From Bryobacterales bacterium (lineage in GTDB: Bacteria > Acidobacteriota > Terriglobia > Bryobacterales > Bryobacteraceae), in the NCBI GenBank assembly GCA_003137035.1, contig PLEM01000111.1:1-33359 (forward strand): a DNA stretch of 33,359 nucleotides, given 5' to 3'. Every line of letters begins with the position of its first letter. The first letter of the stretch is position 1. Position numbers and translations under genes: made by a program. The notes under the pieces are model-generated. The model worked only from the letters and a program-made list of their open reading frames with translations. It made no database searches and had not been told where the DNA came from. Positions 23,813-31,213 of the stretch are shown piece by piece.

Positions 23813-24372
23813 TTGCGCTCCTCCTTCTTGGCGGCCTGCGGATGGCGGGAAAGCACGCTCCGGCACTGCTGCGCCTCCTGGTCGGCGACGCGAAACTGTT
23901 GTTCCTTGAAGGCCGCCAGGTCCACGATATACACGCGCAGTTTCTCGCGGTCGGCGGCGCTCGTCGAAAGCGCGCCTTGCAGCAGTTCGGCCAGCGCGGG
24001 ATTCTGGTACTTGCGAATGCCGTCGGCGTAGGACCGCAGCATCAGGTCGAGCGACTGCATCCGGAAGTAGGTCGTCAGGGCGGCGGTGAGCTTCTCCGGC
24101 TGGGCGGCCAGCGCCTGCGTCGCGGAGATCAGGTAGTCGATTTCGGCGCCGATGCGCTTGCCTTGCTCCACGTACGCGGCGGGCGCGTCCTGCCAGGCCT
24201 GCGGCTTCACCTGGTCCAGGATGGGCTTGAAGCGTTGGATGCGCTCAGCCAGGCCGGCAAGGTCCTGGCGCACCTCCCACTCCGGGGGCACCCCGCCGGA
24301 TTGCGCGGCCGCGGGCCAGCCGAGAAGCAGGACCGCGACGCCGCACATCTCCGCACCCATTCGCGCTGCCAT
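23809..24372 (-). CDS. secreted alpha-helical protein of unknown function
   Basis: The product is about 187 residues. It has an N-terminal hydrophobic signal-like segment (MCGVAVLLLGWPAAAQ) and a largely helical remainder rich in Gln, Ala and Leu (LAGLAERIQRFKPILDQVKP, KRIGAEIDYLISATQALAAQ). It ends in a basic KKEERK tail. Other in-frame ATGs at 24360 and 24348 could be the start; upstream extension to 24450 would overlap the divergent PadR promoter. No enzyme motifs are visible. The overlap with the Cys-rich miniprotein suggests they work together, although one appears exported and the other not. Confidence 0.6.
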   Translation of the reverse strand: MAARMGAEMCGVAVLLLGWPAAAQSGGVPPEWEVRQDLAGLAERIQRFKPILDQVKPQAWQDAPAAYVEQGKRIGAEIDYLISATQALAAQPEKLTAALTTYFRMQSLDLMLRSYADGIRKYQNPALAELLQGALSTSAADREKLRVYIVDLAAFKEQQFRVADQEAQQCRSVLSRHPQAAKKEERK

Positions 24373-24464
24373 TCCCGTTTCTACCCTCAAGCCTTCAGTT
24401 TCGCACAGCGCGGGGCTGGCGGACGATGCGTTCCCGCTTTCTGTTGACATCCAAAAGGAGCGAC

Positions 24465-24803
24465 ATGGGCCAGTCCAGGTCCGACGTGCTGCAAGGCGCC
24501 CTGGACCTCATGATCCTGAAGATCCTCGAGACGCTGGCAGCGATGCACGGATGGGGCATCGCCCAGCGCATCCGGCAGATGTCGGAAGACCTTCTGCAAT
24601 TGAACCAGGGCGCCCTCTACCCCGCTCTGCTGCGCGTCGAGCAGAAGGGATGGATTCGATCGGAATGGAGGGTCACCGAGAACAACCGGCGGGCCAAGTA
24701 TTACTCGCTGACCCGTTTGGGCAAGAAGCAACTGGAAACGGAGACCCTGGAATGGCAGCGCTTCGCCGGCTTCATGTCGCGCCTTCTAAACGCCGCCGAA
24801 TAG
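24465..24803 (+). CDS. PadR-family transcriptional regulator
   Basis: This 112-residue winged-helix regulator begins SDVLQGALDLMILKILETL and contains GWGIAQRIRQMS, LNQGALYPALLRVEQKGWI and TENNRRAKYYSLTRLGKKQL, the hallmarks of PadR proteins. The ATG at 24465 is chosen for its AAAGGAG ribosome binding site (24454-24460). In acidobacteria such regulators typically precede genes for ADOP-type permeases and are presumed to repress them. Here the permease gene that follows 10 bases later has lost most of its length, so the regulator may have outlived its target. Confidence 0.9.
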   Translation: MGQSRSDVLQGALDLMILKILETLAAMHGWGIAQRIRQMSEDLLQLNQGALYPALLRVEQKGWIRSEWRVTENNRRAKYYSLTRLGKKQLETETLEWQRFAGFMSRLLNAAE

Positions 24804-24813
24804 GAGAACGCCC

Positions 24814-25195
24814 GTGACCTGGGTTCGCGTGTTCGTCTCCCGCGTGCGCGCCCTGTTCGCCGCCCGCCGCCTCGACCGCGAACTCGACGAAGAGCTGCGG
24901 TCGCATCTCGAAATGGAGATCGAAGCGAATCTTCGGCGCGGCCACCACCAAGGTGACCTGGATGGTCCTGCGGGACGGTCTGCTTCTGATCGCGCTGGGC
25001 GTGGTGGTTGGGTTGCCCGTGTCGTTCGCCGCCGGGCGGATCACATCGTCGCTCTTGTACGGCATCCAGCCGCGCGATCCTCTGACGCTGGCGTTGACGG
25101 CCGCCGTGCTCCTCGGTGTTGGTGTGGTTTCCGCGGGGGCGCCGGCGCGGCGTGCCGCGCGGATCGACCCGATGCAGGCGTTGCGGCATGAATGA
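24814..25195 (+). pseudogene. acidobacterial duplicated orphan permease (ADOP) reduced to its two ends
   Basis: A GTG at 24814 with an AGGAG site opens a frame whose first 45 residues match the ADOP N-terminus (RRLDRELDEELRSHLEMEIEANLRRG). At about 24935-24950 the match stops. In another frame the sequence continues with the ADOP C-terminus: TTKVTWMVLRDGLLLIALGVVVGLP, GRITSSLLYGIQPRDPLTL and APARRAARIDPMQALRHE, ending at 25195. Intact family members are about 800 residues long, so roughly 650-700 residues, including both permease domains, are missing. The junction lies in a GC-rich stretch (cggcgcggc) that both halves could share, pointing to a deletion through short homology. The product cannot be a working permease. 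Confidence 0.8.
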
Positions 25196-25223
25196 ACAGG
25201 TTGTCTCAGGACCCGAATCCGGA

Positions 25224-26045
25224 TTACGGCGCAGCAGGTGCGGAGGGCGTGGTTCCTCCGCTCGGAGCTGGCGGAGCGGGTCCGCTACTGGGCGGCGGAG
25301 TCGGGGGCGGCGGGGTCTTCGAGCCATGGTCGCCCGGCAGAGTTCCACCGTTGCCTCCACCAGAGGTAGGCGTACCACCAGGAGTTGAGCTGGAATTCGT
25401 GAGAATCACATAGACCGCATCCGAGGCGGCCCGCAAGACCGCCTGAATGACCGAACCTTTCTCAACCCGGCGCGCCAGCGGTTCGTCCTTGCTCACCCGC
25501 AGCCATTCACCGGGACCAACCAGTTTCGAGCCGGGAATTCTCCGGTGCGCCACCTCGACCAGTCCCTCTTCCACCACCACCAGGGTCGAATCGCCGTCAT
25601 CGACGGTGACGTCGAAGATGGTCCCGCGCACCGAAATAATCGCGGTGGGAGTATGCACCCGGTTGGGATTGGGCTGCCCGCCCAGCTTCTGAATCTGCAC
25701 CTTGATCCGCCCCAGCACCAGGTCCAGCAGATCCTTCCAGTTGCCCGGATTGTTACGGAACAGGACCTTGGAGTTGGGGAACACTTCGAAGGTGCTGCCG
25801 TCGAAAACCTGGAACTTGGCGTAGCCGTCGGGGCCGGTGATGACCATCTGCCCGGGCCGGATGGGACTGCCCTCCGCCAATGCCCAGGGAGTCGAGTCGC
25901 GCATCACGGAGACACTGCCGGTCAGCGTGATTACGGTGGCCGCGGAATCGGAGGGAATCCCGGGGGCGGGCTGAGCGAGGCACACTCCCAGAGTGGCTGC
26001 CAGAAGCAGTCCACACGCCGCGAATGACCCCAAACCTCTCAACAT
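25224..26045 (-). CDS. FecR-domain protein with Pro-rich tail
   Basis: This protein of about 273 residues has a signal peptide (MLRGLGSFAACGLLLAATLGVCLAQ) followed by a FecR domain: TGSVSVMRDSTPWALAEGSPIRPGQMVITGPDGYAKFQ, NRVHTPTAIISVRGTIFDVTVD and STLVVVEEGLVEVAH. It ends in a low-complexity Pro/Ser/Gly/Thr tail of about 60 residues. Classical FecR proteins are sigma-factor regulators with a cytoplasmic N-terminus; secreted FecR-domain proteins like this one occur singly in acidobacteria and have unknown roles, possibly ligand sensing or surface attachment. The ATG at 26045 has GAGG five bases upstream and is preferred to the GTG at 26075. No sigma factor or TonB receptor gene is adjacent. 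Confidence 0.8.
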   Translation of the reverse strand: MLRGLGSFAACGLLLAATLGVCLAQPAPGIPSDSAATVITLTGSVSVMRDSTPWALAEGSPIRPGQMVITGPDGYAKFQVFDGSTFEVFPNSKVLFRNNPGNWKDLLDLVLGRIKVQIQKLGGQPNPNRVHTPTAIISVRGTIFDVTVDDGDSTLVVVEEGLVEVAHRRIPGSKLVGPGEWLRVSKDEPLARRVEKGSVIQAVLRAASDAVYVILTNSSSTPGGTPTSGGGNGGTLPGDHGSKTPPPPTPPPSSGPAPPAPSGGTTPSAPAAP

Positions 26046-26101
26046 CCGAGCCTCGATTAGCCGTGCCAATCGCACTGGCCCGTTTCGACACCCTAGTCTA
26101 C

Positions 26102-26130
26102 ACTATAATTGCATAGCAATATTCTGTCCA
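26102..26130 (-). promoter_or_regulatory. sigma70-type promoter for the FecR-domain gene
   Basis: Read on the minus strand, TGGACA (complement of 26125-26130) and TATAGT (complement of 26102-26107) are separated by exactly 17 bases. Both differ from consensus at one or two positions. The region is strikingly AT-rich for this window. The predicted leader to the ATG at 26045 is about 50 bases. Confidence 0.6.
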
Positions 26131-26208
26131 CGCAAGTTTTTTTGGGAAGCCGTTAGCATGAAAGCACTTCCCTGATAGTATCGAAGGCGGCGGGCGGCGC
26201 CGATAGGT

Positions 26209-26214
26209 TAGAAT
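26209..26214 (+). promoter_or_regulatory. possible -10 element before the beta-propeller gene
   Basis: TAGAAT ends 11 bases before the ATG at 26226, and no ribosome binding site is seen in between. A very short leader is implied. The -35 is unclear. Confidence 0.35.
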
Positions 26215-26225
26215 GGACTCAGCCG

Positions 26226-28049
26226 ATGTGTCATAGAGCCCCAGCCTGCGGTGGGACACTGCGTCGATGCGCTCTGCTGCTGGCCGCGCTGTTCCCGCTC
26301 GCCGTGGCCTTCGCGCAGGCTCCGGCCGCCTCCAGGAATCAACTTCACCCGGACTGGCGTCACATCGGAAACTCGACGGTCGATCTGGCGTTGGCCTCCC
26401 CGGCAACGGGCGCGGTCGAACGCGCCTGGTTCTCGCCCGACGGCGCCCGCCTGTTCGTGCGCACGGCGGCGGGACGGGTGTTCCAGACTGTGGATTTCGA
26501 GAAATGGCAACCCAGTGCGGCGACGCCCCCCGAGGCGCAGGATTCCGTGCGTGTGCCGCTGCCTGAGGGGGTCCGAGCGGTTCGCTCCAATCTCCTAAAC
26601 CCGCAGCGGCTGTACGCATTGGGGCAAAACGTCTTGCGCTCCGACGATGGTGGCGGCGCCTGGACCAGCGTGACCGCCTACCAGCGTTCCTCCATCATCG
26701 GCGGTGGGATGCACGACCTGGCCGTCTCGCCGCTGGACTCCGATGACGTGGTGGTGGCCAACGACGCCGGGGTTTGGCGGTCTTTGGATGGCGGCCTCAC
26801 CTGGACGGGGCTGAACGACTCGCTGCCCAACCTGCCGGTGCGCAAGCTGGCCGCGCTGCCGCAGGGCAGCCGCGGCGTGAGGCTGCTGGCCGACGGCGCC
26901 GGCGCCATCGAATGGGCGCCGGGAGAGAAGCAAGCCTGGCGCAGCGTGTCCGCCGAACCCATGGCCGCCGAGGAAACGTCCGCGCGGCGCGCCCTGGCCG
27001 CGACGCTCACCGCCGATCCCGCGGGCCTGGCGGCGGAGCGGGGAGCCGTCGAGGGCATCTGGGTGGATCCGAAAGATTCGCGCACGGCGCTGGCGGCGCT
27101 GGGCGGAGCCAAAGGGCCGCGCGTGCTGCGCACCATTAACGGCGGCCAGTTCTGGGACGACCTGACGGCGGACCTGCCGGAGGGCCGCGCGCACGGCGTG
27201 GTGGCCGACCGGGCCACCGGGGCCGTCTATGTGGCCACCGATCGCGGCGTCTTCTTCACCCGCTCGGACCTGAACGCGGCCGCGCCGCCGACCAACTGGT
27301 CTTCGCTCGCCGGGCTGCCCGAGGCGCCCGCGCTCGACCTCCGGCTGGATAGCGACGGCAACCAGTTGTTCGTCGCCCTGGAAGGCTACGGCGTTTATGC
27401 GGCGCTCGCGCCGCACCGGCTGGGCAGTCTGCGCCTGGTGAATGCCGCCGATTTCAGTCAGCGGCCGGCCGCGCCGGGATCGCTGCTGAGCGTGCTCGGC
27501 GGACGGGTCCGCACCGCCCGCGCGGGCGCCCTGGATTTCCCGGTGCTCGCCGCTACCGATAGCGAAACCCAAATCCAGGTTCCCTTCGCCGTCCAGGGCG
27601 GATCGCTCTTCGTGGCCCTCGAGACGGGACAAGGAAGCTTCCAGTTGGCGCTGCCTGTCGAGAACGTTTCGCCGGCTGTGTTCATCGACCGGGATGGCAC
27701 GCCGCTGGTGCTCAACGCCGATAGCGGAGTGCTGCTGGATGCGATGAGCCCGGCCCGCTCCAACGGACGGTTGCAGATCCTGGCCACCGGCCTCGGCAAG
27801 GTGCGCCCCGCCTGGCCCTCCGGCAGGGCTGGCCCGATCGACGAGCCGCCCCAGGTCGTCGCCGCGGTGCACGCATTCCTGGATCGCTCCCCGCTCGAGG
27901 TCACGCGCGCGGTTCTGGCCCCGGGCTATATCGGCCTGTACCTGGTGGAAGTCCAGCTACCCGCGTTGGTCAATGCCGGCCCCGCCGAGTTGCACCTGGA
28001 ATCCGAGGGGCACGAGAGCAACCGCGTCCGGGTGTGGCTGGAGCCGTAA
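26226..28049 (+). CDS. secreted BNR/sortilin-like beta-propeller with TIGR03437-like C-terminal domain
   Basis: This 607-residue protein has a signal peptide (CALLLAALFPLAVAFAQ). Asp-box-type propeller blades follow (SPDGARLFV, RSDDGGGAWTSV, SLDGGLTWTGL, TINGGQFWDDL). From about residue 400 a different domain begins with LRLVNAADFSQRPAAPGSLLSVLG and continues DSETQIQVPFAVQGGS, ENVSPAVFI, LQILATGLGKVRPAW and PGYIGLYLVEVQLP. This matches the TIGR03437 'Solibacter' C-terminal domain, found at the ends of many exported acidobacterial proteins and possibly involved in sorting or surface display. No catalytic residues can be assigned to the propeller. It is followed 13 bases later by the zincin gene. 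Confidence 0.8.
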   Translation: MCHRAPACGGTLRRCALLLAALFPLAVAFAQAPAASRNQLHPDWRHIGNSTVDLALASPATGAVERAWFSPDGARLFVRTAAGRVFQTVDFEKWQPSAATPPEAQDSVRVPLPEGVRAVRSNLLNPQRLYALGQNVLRSDDGGGAWTSVTAYQRSSIIGGGMHDLAVSPLDSDDVVVANDAGVWRSLDGGLTWTGLNDSLPNLPVRKLAALPQGSRGVRLLADGAGAIEWAPGEKQAWRSVSAEPMAAEETSARRALAATLTADPAGLAAERGAVEGIWVDPKDSRTALAALGGAKGPRVLRTINGGQFWDDLTADLPEGRAHGVVADRATGAVYVATDRGVFFTRSDLNAAAPPTNWSSLAGLPEAPALDLRLDSDGNQLFVALEGYGVYAALAPHRLGSLRLVNAADFSQRPAAPGSLLSVLGGRVRTARAGALDFPVLAATDSETQIQVPFAVQGGSLFVALETGQGSFQLALPVENVSPAVFIDRDGTPLVLNADSGVLLDAMSPARSNGRLQILATGLGKVRPAWPSGRAGPIDEPPQVVAAVHAFLDRSPLEVTRAVLAPGYIGLYLVEVQLPALVNAGPAELHLESEGHESNRVRVWLEP

Positions 28050-28062
28050 GACCTCAGTGGGG

Positions 28063-28410
28063 ATGAGCCCGGCGGAGTTCGACAAGCTGGTGGAGAAGGC
28101 CATGCGGGTAGTCCCGCTGAGCTTCCGCCGGCGGTTGAAGAACGTGGTGTTCATCGTGGAGCCCGAGCCTCCGTCGCCCAACCTGCTGGGGCTTTACCAC
28201 GGCCGCCCGCTGCCCCACCGCAGCGTGAGCGACAGCTTCACCCTGCCCGACCAGATCACGATCTACCAGGGCCCGCATGAGCGCCTGGCCCGGGACCGCC
28301 GCCACTTGCAGCGTTTGCTCGAAGAGACCGTATGGCACGAAGTGGCCCACTACTTCGGCATGGACGAAGCGCGGGTGCGGCGCGCCGAGCGTCGGCGCAG
28401 GCGGGGATAG
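28063..28410 (+). CDS. small zincin-like metallopeptidase (possible zincin family)
   Basis: This 115-residue cytoplasmic protein carries HEVAHYFGMDE (His92, Glu93, His96, with Gly99 and Glu102), the extended zinc-binding motif of the small 'possible zincin' family (PF06262). The N-terminal segment SPAEFDKLVEKAMRVVPLSFR and DQITIYQGPHERLA also fit that family, whose members are about 110-130 residues long and whose substrates are unknown. It begins 13 bases after the propeller gene and probably shares its transcript. Its stop lies 6 bases from the stop of the convergent pseudopilin-like gene. Confidence 0.85.
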   Translation: MSPAEFDKLVEKAMRVVPLSFRRRLKNVVFIVEPEPPSPNLLGLYHGRPLPHRSVSDSFTLPDQITIYQGPHERLARDRRHLQRLLEETVWHEVAHYFGMDEARVRRAERRRRRG

Positions 28411-28416
28411 AAGCAG

Positions 28417-29601
28417 CTACCTGGGGGACGGGCTCGACGGGGAGGAGGGCGCAAAAATCGAGGTGTTCGGCGTCGCCTGGAGGTTCTGTGCCGGGAGCCC
28501 GCCCGGCTGCAACCCCATCATCTGCATGGAGATATCTTTCCGGGGGTCGTAGATGAACTCCCACTCGTTGTACTTGGTGCGGTCGTGATAGGACATGATT
28601 CCCTGGGCTTCGAGGGTGCTGGCAACACCGGCGATGCCGGCGCCGATGGTCATTTGTCCCCCCAGTCCCGCGGGGCGCGCGCCGGGCTGCGTGAGCATGT
28701 TGTGGATCATGTCCGGGACGGGCGTGCTGCCCGGGCCGGTGACCGCCCCCATCCCCGCCCCCTGGTTGAATGACGAAGGGTTGGACGGGGACGGCGCGAA
28801 CGGCGACTGGTTCGGTGGATACTGTGGCTGCCCCGCCCCTCCGGGGTAACCGGTCGTCGCGCCGACGCCCGGCATGTTGGGCTGGTAGCCGGGCATGTTG
28901 GGCTGGTAGCCAGGTTGGCCCGGCTGCATGGGGGAATAGGGTTGACCGGGCTGGCCGGGTTGTCCGGGCTGCCAGGGCTGGCCCGGTTGTAGCGGCTGGC
29001 CGGGGGCTTGTCCAGCTTGCTCGAGATCGGGTTGGGGAGGCTGCTCCGGCAGGTCCTGCTGAGATGGATTCCACTGGGCGGCCTGGGGATCGGTCGAAGG
29101 CATCCCTCCGATGGCCCCGGGCCCCGTCCCTTGGGCGGAGTCGCTGGGCCTGCGCCGCGGAATCATGGAGACCACGGGCGTATCCGTAGTGGTGGTGGAG
29201 GTGGAGGAGGAATCCAAAGAAGTCGCCTGAGCGTCGACCTTCTTTTGCGGCGGCTTCTGGGTCAGCGAGTCCGTCAGGATGCCGCCGGGGCCGGCATGGA
29301 TCAGGCGCCACTCGTCCTTGCCGGTCATGGGGTCTTTATAGCGCCGCCGCAGGAAGCGGATGTTGTTGGTGTTCTCGAGCGCGTCGAGCGAGGGCGGATA
29401 GTGCTGGAACCTGCGGTAAAAGAGCTTGATGGCATGCTTGTACTCTTCGCCGCGCCGGATCAGCAGCTCCTCGCGGGTGCGTTGCGCCTCGAAGGCCACG
29501 CGGGGCAGTTCGAGGTAGAGCATCATCCCCACGATGGCGGCCATGGCGAAGACCAGCAGCAGCGCAAAGCCGGAGTCGCGGCGTTGACGGGGCGGGTTCA
29601 T
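28417..29601 (-). CDS. pseudopilin-like protein with Pro/Gly/Gln-rich tail
   Basis: This 394-residue protein starts with a prepilin-like N-terminus, RRDSGFALLLVFAMAAIVGMM: a basic leader, Gly-Phe and a long hydrophobic helix. It lacks the Glu at position 5 of standard pilins. The next part (KHAIKLFYRRFQHYPPSLDALENTNN, RRRYKDPMTGKDEW) resembles the globular start of GspG-type major pseudopilins, including a 'DPMTGKDEW' segment. The remaining 250 residues are low-complexity, rich in Pro, Gly, Gln and Ser, with PGQP and PGYQPNM repeats. The start overlaps the upstream stop (ATGA). Whether a prepilin peptidase cleaves it is uncertain. Confidence 0.65.
   Translation of the reverse strand: MNPPRQRRDSGFALLLVFAMAAIVGMMLYLELPRVAFEAQRTREELLIRRGEEYKHAIKLFYRRFQHYPPSLDALENTNNIRFLRRRYKDPMTGKDEWRLIHAGPGGILTDSLTQKPPQKKVDAQATSLDSSSTSTTTTDTPVVSMIPRRRPSDSAQGTGPGAIGGMPSTDPQAAQWNPSQQDLPEQPPQPDLEQAGQAPGQPLQPGQPWQPGQPGQPGQPYSPMQPGQPGYQPNMPGYQPNMPGVGATTGYPGGAGQPQYPPNQSPFAPSPSNPSSFNQGAGMGAVTGPGSTPVPDMIHNMLTQPGARPAGLGGQMTIGAGIAGVASTLEAQGIMSYHDRTKYNEWEFIYDPRKDISMQMMGLQPGGLPAQNLQATPNTSIFAPSSPSSPSPR
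28871..28912. repeat. tandem 21-bp repeat in the pseudopilin-like gene
   Basis: Two copies of a 21-base unit (28871-28891 and 28892-28912) differ at the last base. They encode PGYQPNM twice on the minus strand. The region 28914-29010 next to it is a looser array of PGQP-type codons, so the stretch may change length by slippage. Confidence 0.8.
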
Positions 29602-30281
29602 CCGGGCTGCTCCTCGAGCTTGAGGGTCTGCTTGAGCTTGAATTCCGTGTCCTCGACCACGCACGAGTCGATCCCGATCCGCACCACCTTGTAGCGGCGT
29701 TGGATCAGCTCGCCCTCCGCGGCCACGACGATGTCGTCTCCCTGCAGGAAAAAGGCCTTTCTGGTTCCGGTCCGCGGATTGGTGGAATAGCCGTAGAACT
29801 TCAGCGGGATGGGCGGCGGCGGCGGAGCGACGGGGGCGGCCGGGGGGTCGCTCGGCGTTCCCGAGGTGACGGGGGGCGGCAGTGGCTGGACGGGTATCTT
29901 CCGCTCCGGGACAGGCGGCAGCGGCGCGGCGCCGAACTGGAACAGATTCCGCTCGCCGCCGGCCAGGTTGACGTTCTGCACCTTGGCGAGCAGGTCCAGG
30001 CGCAAGGAGGGATCCGTGGTGGTCGGATCGGCGTGCTTGTCCTTGAGGGTCAGGCGCAACTGGCGCGACTCGGAAGCTAGCGGCGGGCGAGAACGGGTCT
30101 CGGCGGCGGGCGGCCCGGGCACGAGGTCGGCGGGAGCGCCTCTGGGTGCCGTGCGCGGCGTGGCGGCGCGGGCCGAGGGCGGGCGGTCGTCGCTGGTGAG
30201 GTTCGAGTAAATGCCGTACCCCGCCCCGAGCAGCGCCAAGCCGAGAATGCCGAGTTTCCACGGACTTGCTCCGATTTTCAT
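29598..30281 (-). CDS. PilP/GspC-like inner-membrane assembly protein
   Basis: This 227-residue protein has one N-terminal membrane helix (LGILGLALLGAGYGIYS), a long Pro/Ala-rich linker, and a small C-terminal beta domain (LKFYGYSTNPRTGTRKAFFLQGDDIVVAAEGELIQRRYKV). That domain resembles the HR/PDZ-proximal domain of GspC or the periplasmic domain of PilP. These proteins link the inner-membrane platform to the outer-membrane secretin. The gene overlaps both neighbours by ATGA, placing it firmly in the pilus/secretion operon after the PilO-like gene, the usual position of pilP. Confidence 0.65.
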   Translation of the reverse strand: MKIGASPWKLGILGLALLGAGYGIYSNLTSDDRPPSARAATPRTAPRGAPADLVPGPPAAETRSRPPLASESRQLRLTLKDKHADPTTTDPSLRLDLLAKVQNVNLAGGERNLFQFGAAPLPPVPERKIPVQPLPPPVTSGTPSDPPAAPVAPPPPPIPLKFYGYSTNPRTGTRKAFFLQGDDIVVAAEGELIQRRYKVVRIGIDSCVVEDTEFKLKQTLKLEEQPG

Positions 30282-31120
30282 CGCAGGCCCTTGTTCCTCC
30301 GCGGGTCGAATGGCACTGGTGAGGTTGGTGAGGTGATGGCCGGCGCGGGCGGCTCAAAAGCCGGTCCCGGTGCGGGCGGCGCCGGAGTGAAAACCATCGG
30401 GGGACGCGGCCTCATGAGTGGCGCGGCAGCCAGCGGCGGTGGTGCGACCACCGGCTTCGGTGCGGGTACCGGCGACCGGAGGGCCACTGGCGGCGGGCTG
30501 GCCGGCGTCTCCTGCCGGGCCGCAAACTCGGCGGGCGGCTCTCCGCCTTCCTGGATGAGCGCGCTCAGCTTCATGGTGACGCCGAGCAGAATTCCGCCTT
30601 GCTGCGGCGCGGCGCCCAGACTCTCGACGATGAGAAAGCGCTCGGAGCGGTCGAGCAGGTTGAGGAACTGCATCAGATCGGCGTAAGAGCCTTCGTAGAC
30701 GGCGGTGATGGCCACCTTGGTGAGGGTGTCGCTGCCCTCCACCGGCTCGAAGGAGAAGGTGGTGTCCTTCTGGCGGATGCCGGCCTTGCGGGCCATGCGC
30801 TCGAGTTCCTGCGTTAGCGTCGAGGCCATGGAGCGCTTGCCCAACAGGTACTTCTCCATGAAGCGGTCGCCGTCGACGCGCGCTCTCTCGACTTTGTCCG
30901 CCACTCCCCGCATCCTCTCGAGGGTGCTCTGTTGCTGGTGGACCTGCTGGCGCAGCGCGGCCGCCTGCCTCTCGAGATCCTCGACCGAACTGGCCCAGGG
31001 CTTGAAGACCACCGCGGCCGCCACCAGGTTGGCGAGGAGCAGCACGCCCAGGCCGAGGCGGACGAGAATCCGCGGGTCTTTTCGCCAGTTCGAGAGGTAG
31101 GGGATCAGGCGACGAGGCAT
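30278..31120 (-). CDS. pilO: PilO-like type IV pilus assembly protein
   Basis: This 280-residue protein has a cytoplasmic N-terminus, one membrane helix (LVRLGLGVLLLANLVAAAVVF), a coiled coil (EDLERQAAALRQQVHQQQSTLERM) and a ferredoxin-like domain containing AVYEGSYADLMQFLNLLDRSERFLIVESL, characteristic of PilO. The last 90 residues are a Pro/Ala-rich tail. PilO dimerises with PilN to form the periplasmic alignment complex. Its end overlaps the PilP-like gene (ATGA). A 93-base gap containing heptamer repeats separates it from pilN, unlike the other junctions of the operon. Confidence 0.8.
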   Translation of the reverse strand: MPRRLIPYLSNWRKDPRILVRLGLGVLLLANLVAAAVVFKPWASSVEDLERQAAALRQQVHQQQSTLERMRGVADKVERARVDGDRFMEKYLLGKRSMASTLTQELERMARKAGIRQKDTTFSFEPVEGSDTLTKVAITAVYEGSYADLMQFLNLLDRSERFLIVESLGAAPQQGGILLGVTMKLSALIQEGGEPPAEFAARQETPASPPPVALRSPVPAPKPVVAPPPLAAAPLMRPRPPMVFTPAPPAPGPAFEPPAPAITSPTSPVPFDPRRNKGLR

Positions 31121-31123
31121 AAG

Positions 31124-31159
31124 CGAAAGTACGAAGGACGAAATACGAAGTACGAAGTA
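31124..31159. repeat. heptamer tandem repeat (CGAAGTA) between pilN and pilO
   Basis: Five consecutive units follow the pattern cgaagta, with variants cgaaagta, cgaagga and cgaaata before two exact copies. They fall in the 93-base gap between pilN and pilO. The array breaks an otherwise overlapping operon and may hold the pilO leader. Confidence 0.8.
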
Positions 31160-31213
31160 AGGAGCCTCGGCTGGCCGCAGATCGTAGCTCGGAAGTCGCG
31201 CATCGTGCTTCTC

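Noticed and set aside
28585-29694. Plus-strand frames across the Pro/Gly-rich tail of the pseudopilin-like gene
   Set aside because: They are by-products of the repetitive codons; the minus-strand gene is supported by its N-terminal helix and the ATGA overlaps.
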